From the NCBI RefSeq assembly GCF_023954335.1, contig NZ_JAMLIE010000001.1, forward strand, positions 1,302,001 through 1,366,000: 64,000 nt of DNA. The letters are read 5' to 3'. Of this stretch, positions 8,518 through 16,234 are shown in pieces. Position 1 is the first letter of the stretch. Every line of letters starts with the position of its first letter. The notes beneath the pieces were generated by a model. The model saw only the letters and a list, made by a program, of their open reading frames with translations, did no database searches and was not told where the DNA came from. This DNA comes from Aquamicrobium sp. Lineage in GTDB: Bacteria > Pseudomonadota > Alphaproteobacteria > Rhizobiales > Rhizobiaceae. The position numbers and the translations under genes were made by a program.

Positions 8518-8980
8518 GCCGAGTGTCGAAGCTGAAGGTGACGGACCGGGTTTCGGATGCGGGGCCGCCGCTGACCTGCCCGGTGAGCGTGCCCTTCAGG
8601 GCGACGATCCCGTCCCCCGGTGCGAATTCATCCAGTGACAGCGTCAGGCTGTCCTGATCGCCGCTCCAGTTTCGGCCCATGTCGCGGGCGAAGGTAAGCG
8701 TCAGCGCGACCTCGGCAGGAGTGGGCAATTCGCCGCTGATGACCAGTTCCAGATTGACCGGCCCCTGATCGCCTTCCATCTGTGCGGCAAGGAGGGATAC
8801 ATCGGTGTAGTTGCCGATGATCGTCGCTTCGGACAATGCGGAGGCAACGGTCAGCTCCAGCGGCTTATCGCCGAAACTGCCGGTAACTAGCCCGCCCGGT
8901 TCGTCGGCCAGCGCCGGCAGCGCCAGCAGGCCGATCAGAAGGGGGGCACCTGCCCTGGACATGGTCGAGAAAATGGACAA
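8501..8980 (-). CDS. small exported protein of unknown function, TTG start; first gene of the VWA operon
   Basis: 159 residues if translated from the TTG at 8980. That start has a strong Shine-Dalgarno sequence (AGGAGG, 8 bases upstream) and gives a normal signal peptide ending ...LLALPALA. An ATG at 9025 in frame has no such site and would add 15 charged residues in front. The mature domain opens GGLVTGSFGDKPLELTV and alternates short strands, like the small exported proteins at 7439 and 2884. It lies head-to-head with the plus-strand gene at 9116, sharing an upstream region with palindromes. Confidence 0.72.
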   Translation of the reverse strand: MSIFSTMSRAGAPLLIGLLALPALADEPGGLVTGSFGDKPLELTVASALSEATIIGNYTDVSLLAAQMEGDQGPVNLELVISGELPTPAEVALTLTFARDMGRNWSGDQDSLTLSLDEFAPGDGIVALKGTLTGQVSGGPASETRSVTFSFDTRLEELD

Positions 8981-9034
8981 GTGCAGTTCCTCCTGTTGTT
9001 TAATCCTGAGTATATCTTTGCTCATGCCTGTCGG

Positions 9035-9097
9035 CCCCGTTCGTTTGAACGGGGAACGTGCGGTCTTTTGTGTTAAAGTTGCATCTGAACCGGGTTC
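9035..9097. promoter_or_regulatory. divergent regulatory region with two palindromes
   Basis: Between the divergent transcription units lie two inverted repeats. One is a perfect 8-bp-arm palindrome at 9035-9054 (CCCCGTTC-GTTT-GAACGGGG). The other is GAACC-G-GGTTC at 9087-9097. Both contain the half-site GAAC/GTTC. They have no T-run, so they are better candidates for operators of the adjacent REC-LuxR regulator than for terminators. This is inference from position and symmetry. Confidence 0.5.
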
Positions 9098-9115
9098 TTA
9101 CGTCAGGTTGTAGTG

Positions 9116-9598
9116 ATGAACTTGCGGCATCGCATCGCTCGAACCGCGCTGATCGCAGCGCTTTTGCTCAGCTCCGTGCCGGCGGCCGCCGAGAACGTGC
9201 TGCTGACCCTGACCGGGGCGGTGACGGATGGCAGGGTGGAACTGACGCGCACGGATTTCGATGCGATGGACTGGCATGAGTTTGCCACATCGACCAGCGT
9301 CACAGATCACCAGCCAGAGTTTCGCGGCGTGCTGATGCGCGACATCCTTTCCCACGCCGGGGCCGAGGGCAGCCAAGTGCGCGCCGCGGCATTGAACGAT
9401 TATGTCGTCGATATCCCCATCGAGGATTTTTATCAGTTTGACGTTCTGGCCGCGCTTTACATGGATGGCGTGCCCCTGAGCCGGCGTGACAAGGGCCCGG
9501 TCTGGATCGTCTATCCGCGCGACGATCACGGCGTTCTGGCCGATATCCGCTATGACATGCGATGGGTCTGGCAGCTTGTCGCGCTGCATGTGCAATGA
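9116..9598 (+). CDS. exported SUOX-fold (oxidoreductase molybdopterin-binding-like) protein lacking cysteine
   Basis: 160 residues from the ATG at 9116; a GTG directly before it, at 9113, would add one residue. The signal peptide ends ...SSVPAAAE. The mature part resembles the compact molybdopterin-binding oxidoreductase-like domain: TLTG at the start, FRGVLMRDIL, a DYVVDIPIEDF strand, and WIVYPRDD. The mature protein has no cysteine, so it cannot provide the usual thiolate ligand to molybdenum. It may be a sensor or ligand-binding version for the kinase encoded next, whose start overlaps its stop (ATGA). Confidence 0.75.
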   Translation: MNLRHRIARTALIAALLLSSVPAAAENVLLTLTGAVTDGRVELTRTDFDAMDWHEFATSTSVTDHQPEFRGVLMRDILSHAGAEGSQVRAAALNDYVVDIPIEDFYQFDVLAALYMDGVPLSRRDKGPVWIVYPRDDHGVLADIRYDMRWVWQLVALHVQ

Positions 9599-10929
9599 CC
9601 ACCCGCCAAGAGTGGATACGTTATTTGGGGCTGGGCGGTCTGGTTCTGGTCTGCCTGGGCCTTCTGGGTCTGGCTGCGTGGCAGCTAGTCCAGTTGGAAC
9701 GTCAGATGCGGATCGGTGCCAGCGAAAACATGATCTGGGTCTTTGGCCAAGCACAGATAGAGGCTTTGAATCTCGCGCTCGCGCTTTCTGACGAGGCGCC
9801 GCCGCAACAGGTTCAGACCCGCTTTGACGTCTTACTTTCCCGGCTGACGCTGCTGGAAGAGGGTCCACAACGCCGCTTTCTCGAGGATGCGGGGATCTCT
9901 GAAACGCTTGCTGGTTGGCGCAGCGGCCTTCTGGCGCTTGATCCCGCGCAAGGGGCTGATCCGGCCGCGCTGCGGGCACATGTCACAGCTCTGGTCGCAG
10001 CCCTGCGGGGCAAGGCCAGTCTGGTAATGTCCCACGAATGGAAGATTCAGGCTGAGCGGCTGGACCGTCTGGGACATTTGCACAGGCTCGCGCTGGTGTC
10101 GGTCTTGGGGGCTGCATTGGCAGGATTGGGGTTAGCCGCAATCCTGATCGATCACGAGAAGCGGTTGATGAGAGGGCGGCTGGATCGCCTCCAGGCTGAA
10201 AAGCTGGCCGGCGATCTGGAACGCGAGCGCGAAACCTCCGAGAACCACCGCCGATTCGCCGATCTGATTGCCCATCAACTCCGCACGCCGCTGGCTGTGA
10301 TCGACAGCGCCATGCACCGCCTGACTCGGCGCGGCGGCCCGGTTTCGCCGGAATTGGTTTCGGAAAAGGCGGCCGTCTCGCGCGAGGCGGTTGCGCGGCT
10401 TGTGAAGCTGACGGATACCGCCCTGATGATGTCACGGCTGGAACGTGACGGGGTTCTTCCCCACCTCGGTGCTCATGACCTGCGTGATCTGGCAGCCTCG
10501 GTAATTGACGACCTGATGATGACGGCGCAGGGTCGTGAGCCGTCGCGTATCCGCCAGCCGGAGCAGACAACTCCGATGGTCGCGCTCTGCGATCCGGCGC
10601 TGTCCGGCGAAATCCTGATCAACCTGCTCAGCAATGCGCTTTTGTACTCCCCATTGGATTGCCGCGTCGATGTCGAGGTTTCACAGTCGCAGACTCATAT
10701 CGTCTGTCGAGTCGAAGACCGAGGACGAGGTATGTCGCCTGAAGAGATCGCGTGCGCCTTCGACAGGTTCCATCGTGGGAGTGGGCACGAAACCCTGCCT
10801 GGCTCTGGGTTGGGGCTGACGCTTGCGCGCCATCTTGCCCGGATGCAGGGAGGTGATGTGAACCTGACACAGCGTGTCGGGGGCGGTCTGACAGCCGCGC
10901 TTTACCTGCCGAGGGAAACCTCCGCATGA
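9595..10929 (+). CDS. sensor histidine kinase (periplasmic sensor region, HisKA, HATPase)
   Basis: 444 residues starting at the ATG that overlaps the upstream stop. TM1 is near 8-30, a periplasmic helical region is about 35-160, and TM2 is near 165-187. A short coiled coil (RLDRLQAEKLAGDLERERE) leads into the dimerisation domain with the phospho-acceptor H227 in IAHQLRTPLA. The ATPase domain shows the N box (LLSNALLYSP), VEDRGRGM and GSGLGLTLAR. It would phosphorylate the response regulator encoded next, with which it overlaps by 4 bases. The signal is unknown and may be supplied by the exported protein at 9116. Confidence 0.9.
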   Translation: MTTRQEWIRYLGLGGLVLVCLGLLGLAAWQLVQLERQMRIGASENMIWVFGQAQIEALNLALALSDEAPPQQVQTRFDVLLSRLTLLEEGPQRRFLEDAGISETLAGWRSGLLALDPAQGADPAALRAHVTALVAALRGKASLVMSHEWKIQAERLDRLGHLHRLALVSVLGAALAGLGLAAILIDHEKRLMRGRLDRLQAEKLAGDLERERETSENHRRFADLIAHQLRTPLAVIDSAMHRLTRRGGPVSPELVSEKAAVSREAVARLVKLTDTALMMSRLERDGVLPHLGAHDLRDLAASVIDDLMMTAQGREPSRIRQPEQTTPMVALCDPALSGEILINLLSNALLYSPLDCRVDVEVSQSQTHIVCRVEDRGRGMSPEEIACAFDRFHRGSGHETLPGSGLGLTLARHLARMQGGDVNLTQRVGGGLTAALYLPRETSA

Positions 10930-11891
10930 CCGCGCCACTGATCCTGTGCGTGGAGGACGAGCCGTCGCTGCGCGACGATATCACGTTCGAACTACAGGAG
11001 GCTGGTTATATCGTGGCGGCTGCCGAAGATGCACGCGAGGCGTTGGCCTTTCTGGAAAGCAGCCGCCCCGATCTGATCCTGTGCGATATCCTGATGCCCG
11101 GCATGGACGGAAGAGGGTTCATATCCCATTTGCGCAAGGCGCGGTCTGATCTCGACGACGTGCCCTTCGTCTTCCTGACCGCCCTGTCCTCACGCCAGCA
11201 CGTGATCGATGGACGCATCGCAGGGGCCGACGACTATCTGACCAAGCCCATTGACTACGACCTGTTGCGTGCGACGGTTGAATCCCGCCTGAACCGGATC
11301 CAGCAATTGCGCGCAATGCCCGGAGACCGTTCCGGCCTGACCGCGTTGGACCGCCTGGCCATCGGCGTGGTGCTGCTGAACGCCAATGGCGGCGTGGTCC
11401 ATGCCAATCCTCTCGCCCGGTGCCTGTCGGACGAGGTAGGTATCGCTCTGAGCGGGGGCGTCACCGCCAGCGGCAAGGATGGTCGGAAACTGTCCGCACT
11501 AGTCGCCGCATTGATTTCGGATGAAAGAGTGGCGCCGGCGGGCTTGCGCCTTGATAACGGATGTCATCTGATGGTCCTCGGGATGTCGTTGCCGGCACGC
11601 GCGCACCATGACGATGCGGTAGCCATGCTGATACTGAGCAGCGGGGATAGCCAGCCTCCTCTGGACAATGCGATCCTTGGCCAGTTGTTCGATCTGACCC
11701 CGATGGAAGCCCAGGTAGCTTGTCTGTTAGCCGAAGGATTGCGCCGCAACCAGATCGCGGACCGGTTGGCGATCTCGGGCACTACCGTCGCATTTCATCT
11801 GCGAAACATCTTCGCCAAGACCGGCGTCCAAAGGCAGGCGGAACTGGTAGCGTTGGTTCTGTCGGTACCACTGGCACGGTCCGTGACCTGA
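10926..11891 (+). CDS. response regulator: REC domain, middle domain, LuxR-type HTH
   Basis: 321 residues. The receiver domain (1-125) has the acidic pair E10/D11, phospho-acceptor D54 in LCDILMPG, and TKPID with the conserved lysine. A middle segment (about 130-245) looks like a PAS-type fold (GVVLLNANGGVVHANPLA). A C-terminal LuxR/GerE helix-turn-helix (LTPMEAQVACLLAEG...ISGTTVAFHLRNIF) completes it. Its position in the divergent cluster suggests it controls both its own operon and the VWA operon. No terminator was seen behind it; the downstream DNA is degenerate. Confidence 0.9.
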   Translation: MTAPLILCVEDEPSLRDDITFELQEAGYIVAAAEDAREALAFLESSRPDLILCDILMPGMDGRGFISHLRKARSDLDDVPFVFLTALSSRQHVIDGRIAGADDYLTKPIDYDLLRATVESRLNRIQQLRAMPGDRSGLTALDRLAIGVVLLNANGGVVHANPLARCLSDEVGIALSGGVTASGKDGRKLSALVAALISDERVAPAGLRLDNGCHLMVLGMSLPARAHHDDAVAMLILSSGDSQPPLDNAILGQLFDLTPMEAQVACLLAEGLRRNQIADRLAISGTTVAFHLRNIFAKTGVQRQAELVALVLSVPLARSVT

Positions 11892-11896
11892 GCGAA

Positions 11897-11945
11897 ACCG
11901 GCCTCGCAATCCCCCATGCTTTTCTGGCGACGCTCGAGAGCGCCA
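11897..11945 (-). repeat. fragment homologous to the TPR gene's 3' region
   Basis: On the minus strand one frame reads LERRQKSMGDCEAG, closely matching FERRQKTMGNYEAG near the C-terminus of the TPR protein encoded at 17713-19116. The DNA match covers roughly 11897-11962. It is fused to the truncated end of a LysR fragment (11946-12159). This is a second scattered copy of that tail, besides 2590-2745. Confidence 0.55.
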
Positions 11946-12159
11946 GAAGGCGGCGCGCATCCTTGCAGAAGACCTCTCCCGACCACGTCAACCTGATTCT
12001 GCCCTTCGACCGATGCAGCAACTCCACGCCGAGGTCGTCTTCCAGATCCTTGATAGCGCGCGACAGAGGTGATGGTTCAATGTGCAATCTTGCCGACGCT
12101 CGGGTGAAGTTCAGTTCCTCCGCAACGGTAATGAAATATCGCAGATGACGCAGCCTCAT
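11946..12159 (-). pseudogene. LysR-type regulator fragment (HTH only)
   Basis: Starts like a normal LysR regulator (MRLRHLRYFITVAEELNF, then HIEPSPLSRAIKDLEDDLG and a wing). After about 70 residues homology stops at RRLLAL, where sequence related to the TPR gene's tail begins. The inducer-binding domain (about 200 residues) is missing. The open frame itself runs on to 11782 over the 3' end of the response regulator gene, without LysR similarity. Probably non-functional, though an HTH-only protein cannot be excluded. Confidence 0.7.
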
Positions 12160-12289
12160 CTCCTACCTCCTCGCATCAAAGAAGTGCCCACAAAAATACA
12201 GCGGAGGGCTGTACCTGCTGATCCGGCGGCGTTGCCGCGATTCGAGCTGACGTGGATGGTTGCAGGTCCGACAGTTTGTCACTTCGTCC

Positions 12290-12474
12290 TGGCAACGCAC
12301 ATGGCGGCTGACGCTGGACACTTTCATGCCGAGCGCGCCGGCCGCGCCCGAAAAGCTCATCTGCTCGGCCGCCGCAAGGACGTAGCGCAGCGCCCTCAGA
12401 GCGAATGGAAGCCCTTCTGCAGGCCAGCGTACAGGGCGTTCCCATAGAGGTGAGTTCGATCCGCTCATCGCCAA
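12290..12474 (-). pseudogene. second LysR-type HTH fragment
   Basis: Minus-strand frame contains ALRYVLAAAEQMSFSGAA and KVSSVSRHVR, typical of the first 55 residues of a different LysR subgroup. Similarity is then lost (CQDEVTNCRTC where RDLEDELG is expected), pointing to truncation or frameshift. It lies directly upstream of the other LysR fragment, so two unrelated regulator heads are stacked here. No effector domain is present anywhere nearby. The rest of 12160-12549 shows no gene. Confidence 0.55.
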
Positions 12475-12549
12475 TGTGCTCCCTCGTAGAGGTTGACGAT
12501 GCGGCGTCGGCTGGCTCCTACTTTCAGGTTCGGTTTGGCCCGTGCCGCA

Positions 12550-13080
12550 TTACCGTGTCGCTAGCTCCGCCACACGCGCAAGTGCGGAGGCGAAGCCCGA
12601 CAGCGAGACGGAGAAGGCGAGTTCCTGGCCGCTGTCGTTGGCCGTCACTGTAATGCCGAGCGCCGCGCCGGCCTTGAGCACCGCGACGGTCGCCGCGTCG
12701 AAGGCGAGCGGCACGAGACAGCCCGCAGGCAGGCAGGTCGAGAACCGCGCGTCCGCGAGCGGCGCGGTCTCGTCGATGGCGAGCCGCGCGCCCGCGTCCA
12801 GCCGAAGCCCGAAGGGCAGCACCAGAACGCCGTTCGCCGCGTTGCCGCCCTCGGCCGCCGAAAGCTCGACGGCAAGCACGCGCTGGCGGTTCTCGCCGCT
12901 CACCTGAGTCTGGGTCATGGCGCAGCGCACCGCGCCTTCCCGCGTCGTGCAGGCGACCGTCCAGTCGCCATGAGCCTCGTTGAGCGAGGACGCGCCGCCG
13001 GGGAGGCCCTGCGCGGCGGCGATGCCCGCCCCGGCAAAGCCGAGCAGCGCGACGCCGAAGATCGTTCCGGTCGCCTTCAT
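12550..13080 (-). CDS. invasion-associated locus B (IalB) family periplasmic protein
   Basis: 176 residues with a signal peptide (MKATGTIFGVALLGF...AAAQG). It has the family layout: HGDWTVACTT near the start, CAMTQTQV, LPFGLRLDAG, FSTCLPAGCLVPLAFD with paired cysteines, and a C-terminal SLSGFASALARV helix. IalB proteins are widespread in Hyphomicrobiales and named from Bartonella, but most are general envelope proteins of uncertain role. Located 3 bases behind the autotransporter's stop, so probably co-transcribed with it before the IS event. Confidence 0.85.
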   Translation of the reverse strand: MKATGTIFGVALLGFAGAGIAAAQGLPGGASSLNEAHGDWTVACTTREGAVRCAMTQTQVSGENRQRVLAVELSAAEGGNAANGVLVLPFGLRLDAGARLAIDETAPLADARFSTCLPAGCLVPLAFDAATVAVLKAGAALGITVTANDSGQELAFSVSLSGFASALARVAELATR

Positions 13081-13083
13081 CGC

Positions 13084-15180
13084 CTAGAACTTCACGTTGA
13101 GCTCGACGCTCGCGGTGTGGTTCTGCTGCTTGCCGGAGAACGCGCCATCGTAGCGGGCGCGCACGCTCACATTGTCGGCGGCATCAAACGAAAGGCCCGC
13201 GCCGACGCGGAATCGGTCGCGGCCGGCATCGGGTCCGTTGACGGTGAAGGCGGTCAGGCTTCCTGCGAAGGCGTGGTTCTGGCTCGGCCTCTCGTCGGAG
13301 AATGCGTGCTCCCACAGCGCGCGGCCTTCGAGTGTCACCTTGCCGCTCTCGGTCAGAAAGGTGTGGCTGAGCGCCACGCCGAGCCCCGTGTCGAGCCGCG
13401 TCCGGCTTTGCGAGCCCGCGGTCAGGTTGAGCGCGCCCGCGCCCGTCTCGGTGAAGCCACTATTACCCGACCAGCCCGCGTCGAGCGTAGCGAGCGGGGA
13501 AACCGTCGTGCCGCCGCCGATGTCGAAGCCGTAGGCCGCCTCGCCGGAGAAGCCGACCGTGTGGTTCCAGTAGCTCGCCTTCGCCGTGCGGTCGATGCCG
13601 CCGAAGACGATGTGGCGCTCAGTGGAGACGCGGCTGGCAGCATAGGCGAGCGAGCCTGCGAGCGACCACGGCCCGTCCGACCAGCCGCCATAGGCGCCGA
13701 TGTGCAGGCCATCCGCGTCGAGCGAGGATAGCAGCGCATCGACGGAGCCGTGGCTGCGGATGTAGCCGAGGCCGAAGCCCACGAAGGCACTGCCGCTGGC
13801 GACGTCGACCGCGCCTTCGTAGCCGCCCGCGACGCCGAGGCTCCACCAGTCGAGCTTTGCGGCGTTGCCGTCCACGTCCACCGTGCCGCGCCCGCCCAGC
13901 GGGGCAAGCCATGCCTGCGCGACGCGCCCGCTGGCATAGGCCGAGGTGGTCGCATCGTCGATCGCCGCGATGCCCGGTGCGGCCGAGGCGGACGGCCCGT
14001 AGCCGAGCGGCGCGGTGAACACCTGCCCGCCCGCCATGCCGCCGCCGAACCCTCCGACCGAAGCCTGGCCGAGCAGCGTGCGCGAGAACAGCCCGGTGCT
14101 CTGGTCGACGACGTGCTGGCCCGAGGCGTGGATTTCGCCCGAGGCGAGGTCGAAGGCGCGGCGGGCTTCGTCCGCGTCGGTCATGAGCAGAAGCGCGTTA
14201 TAGACGGCAAGGGCGTCGCCGCTCTGTTCGAAGCCGTTAAGAGCGGTCGCGGCCTGACGCTGGTTGTCGGTCAGCGCGACCGATGTGAAGTCCTGTCCGG
14301 CGCCGCCAGCCGTCAGCACGATGTCCACATAGGTCGCGCCGTAGTCGAGTTCGGACGAGAGGAACAGGAACGGGTTGGCGAAGGTGAAGCCGCCGTTGCG
14401 CACCACGGTTCCCGCCTCGATGATCCGGTAGCTCTGTCCGCCCTGATAGCTGGCCTCGTCGCTGAGCTTGCCGACCTGCACCGTGCCGCCGTCGATCGTC
14501 GCGGTGCCCGTGACCGAGAGCAGGTCGGCCTGATCAGGCGCTTCGATCTCAACGATGAAGATCGACCCGGCGTTAAAGGTGGCGTTGCCGACGACAGTCA
14601 GCGTGCCGATGGAGTTACCCGGCGAGACGGTGCCGTTGATGCTCACATGGCCGGCGATGGTGCCCAGGCCCGAAAGGGTGCCGTCGGCGCCCACGGTGAG
14701 AAGCGCCGAGCCGAGCGAAGCGCCGGAGGCGAGGCGCAGGTTCCCGCCCGTGACGGCAACCTGTCCGGCCAAGCCGCTGCTGACGCCGGTCAGCGTCGTC
14801 ATGCCCGCGCCGATGAAGCTGGTCGTGCCCGATCCCGAAATCACGCCGTCATAGGTGATGTCGTCCGAGCGGTTGAAGATCAGCGCCGCGTTGTTGGTGA
14901 TGTTGCCCGTGATCGAGCCCGACGTGCCGCCATTGCCGATCTGGAGCGTGCCGGCGCTGATCGTCGTGCCGCCGGTGAAGCTGTTGGTCCCCGTCAGTGT
15001 CGTGGTTTCGCCGCCGAGCTTCTCGAACGTCCCGCTCCCGGAGATGGAGCCGGCGAAGGTCAGGGCGTCGGAGCGGTTGAAGACCAGCGCCGCGTTGTTG
15101 GTGATGTTGCCCGTGATCGAGCCCGACGTGCCGCCATTGCCGATCTGGAGCGTGCCGGCGCTGATCGTCGTGCCGCCGGT
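13084..15180 (-). CDS. autotransporter, truncated at the 5' end by the IS element
   Basis: The frame is open from the stop at 13084 to the IS boundary at 15180 (about 698 codons), without signal peptide or start. Passenger repeats (GTLQIGNGGTSGSITGN, NNAALIFNRSD) of the autotransporter-associated type are followed by a pertactin-like stem (LGSALLTVGADGTLSGLGTIAG, NGTVSPGNSIGTLTV). A linker with the ATTSAY region precedes a 12-strand beta-barrel ending in VELNVKF, with a terminal Phe. A GTG at 14844 can serve as an internal start but would leave the protein without export signal, so it is probably dead. Confidence 0.85.
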   Translation of the reverse strand, partial: TGGTTISAGTLQIGNGGTSGSITGNITNNAALVFNRSDALTFAGSISGSGTFEKLGGETTTLTGTNSFTGGTTISAGTLQIGNGGTSGSITGNITNNAALIFNRSDDITYDGVISGSGTTSFIGAGMTTLTGVSSGLAGQVAVTGGNLRLASGASLGSALLTVGADGTLSGLGTIAGHVSINGTVSPGNSIGTLTVVGNATFNAGSIFIVEIEAPDQADLLSVTGTATIDGGTVQVGKLSDEASYQGGQSYRIIEAGTVVRNGGFTFANPFLFLSSELDYGATYVDIVLTAGGAGQDFTSVALTDNQRQAATALNGFEQSGDALAVYNALLLMTDADEARRAFDLASGEIHASGQHVVDQSTGLFSRTLLGQASVGGFGGGMAGGQVFTAPLGYGPSASAAPGIAAIDDATTSAYASGRVAQAWLAPLGGRGTVDVDGNAAKLDWWSLGVAGGYEGAVDVASGSAFVGFGLGYIRSHGSVDALLSSLDADGLHIGAYGGWSDGPWSLAGSLAYAASRVSTERHIVFGGIDRTAKASYWNHTVGFSGEAAYGFDIGGGTTVSPLATLDAGWSGNSGFTETGAGALNLTAGSQSRTRLDTGLGVALSHTFLTESGKVTLEGRALWEHAFSDERPSQNHAFAGSLTAFTVNGPDAGRDRFRVGAGLSFDAADNVSVRARYDGAFSGKQQNHTASVELNVKF
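14867..15180 (-). repeat. near-identical passenger repeats of the autotransporter
   Basis: The 110-bp segments 14867-14976 and 15071-15180 differ at one position by eye. They are offset by 204 bp, giving a 68-residue period containing NNAALIFNRSD and GTSGSITGN motifs. The outer end of the second copy coincides with the end of the IS element, so further repeats were probably present before truncation. Confidence 0.8.
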
Positions 15181-15253
15181 GTCCGTCGTCAGGGTTTTTG
15201 GGACAACAGGCGGCGTGAGCTAACGGAGGCTCTGGTCCATCAGGTTTGTCACA

Positions 15254-16234
15254 TTAGGCCGCTGCATCTCGATGAAGCAAGCGGCGCTGTTTGATGGTTT
15301 TGCGTTTGATCCTTTCCCTTTCCAGCGTGATGATATCGCCGCGCCCGAAGTAGACGTCGGCAGGGGTGAGATTGTCGAGGCTCTCGTGGTAGCGGCGGTG
15401 GTTGTAGTGATCGACGAACGCCGCGACCTGCTGCTCGAGATCACCCGGCAGGAAGTAGTTTTCGAGCAGGATGCGGTTCTTCAACGTCTGGTGCCATCGC
15501 TCGATCTTGCCTTGGGTCTGAGGATGGCAGGGCGCCCCGCGCGTATGTTCCATGCCCTTGTCGGATAGCCATGCGGCCAGGTCGGAAGAGACGTAAGAGG
15601 GGCCGTTGTCGGACAACAGCCGCGGCCGCTGCACCACCCTGGCGCTGTCGCAGCCAGAAGCCTGCAGCGCGATGGTCAGCGTGTCGGTGACGTCCTCGGC
15701 CTTCATCGTGGTGCACAGCTTCCAGGCGATGATGTAGCGAGAGAAGTCGTCGAGCACGGTCGACAGGTAGAACCACCCCCAGCCGATCACCTTCAAGTAG
15801 GTAAAGTCGGTCTGCCAGAGCTGGTTGGGCGCCGTCGTCTTGTCGTGGAACTCATCGGCGGCCTTGATGACGATGAAGGCGGGGCTGGTGATCAGGTCGT
15901 GGGCCTTGAGCAGGCGATAGACTGAGGATTCCGAGACGAAGTAGCCCCTCGTGTCGGTGAAGGTGACCGCCAGTTCCCGTGGCGACAGCTCCGGCTCGTT
16001 CAACGCCAGCTCAATGATCTGATCGCGTTTCTCCTCGGGGATGCGGTTCCAGACCCGGTTCGGCCGGGGCCTGCGATCCTCCAGCGCATCGACACCGCCG
16101 GCCAGGAAACGGTCATACCAGCGATTGAAGGTCGAGCGCGGAATACCGAGTTTTTGCAGCGTGCGCCGCGCCGACAGATGCGACTGCTCGACGAGCCGAA
16201 TGATCTCCAGCTTCTCGGATGCGGGGTATCTCAT
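15254..16234 (-). CDS. IS3-family transposase OrfB (rve integrase core)
   Basis: 326 residues. An N-terminal HTH (LSARRTLQKLGIPRSTFNRW) precedes the DDE integrase core. The catalytic acids are visible as D in WQTDFTYL, D in LLSDNGPSY and E in GKIERWHQTL. It ends with the YNHRRYHESLDNLTPADVY motif typical of IS3 transposases. It is intact, so the element may still be active. Start ATG at 16234 overlaps the OrfA stop, a usual arrangement for coupled translation or frameshifting. Confidence 0.93.
   Translation of the reverse strand: MRYPASEKLEIIRLVEQSHLSARRTLQKLGIPRSTFNRWYDRFLAGGVDALEDRRPRPNRVWNRIPEEKRDQIIELALNEPELSPRELAVTFTDTRGYFVSESSVYRLLKAHDLITSPAFIVIKAADEFHDKTTAPNQLWQTDFTYLKVIGWGWFYLSTVLDDFSRYIIAWKLCTTMKAEDVTDTLTIALQASGCDSARVVQRPRLLSDNGPSYVSSDLAAWLSDKGMEHTRGAPCHPQTQGKIERWHQTLKNRILLENYFLPGDLEQQVAAFVDHYNHRRYHESLDNLTPADVYFGRGDIITLERERIKRKTIKQRRLLHRDAAA

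Noticed and set aside
9035..9054. Palindrome considered as a terminator
   Set aside because: There is no T-run on either side and it lies between divergent starts, so an operator is more likely.
10132..10317. Short minus-strand frames within the kinase gene
   Set aside because: They are antisense to a well-supported histidine kinase and carry no ribosome site.
14867..15180. Repeat pair considered as an IS-end duplication
   Set aside because: It is in frame with the autotransporter and encodes the passenger repeat, so it is gene-internal.
13750..15294. A 514-codon plus-strand frame
   Set aside because: Antisense to the autotransporter, and it crosses into the IS end; its repeats merely mirror the passenger repeats.
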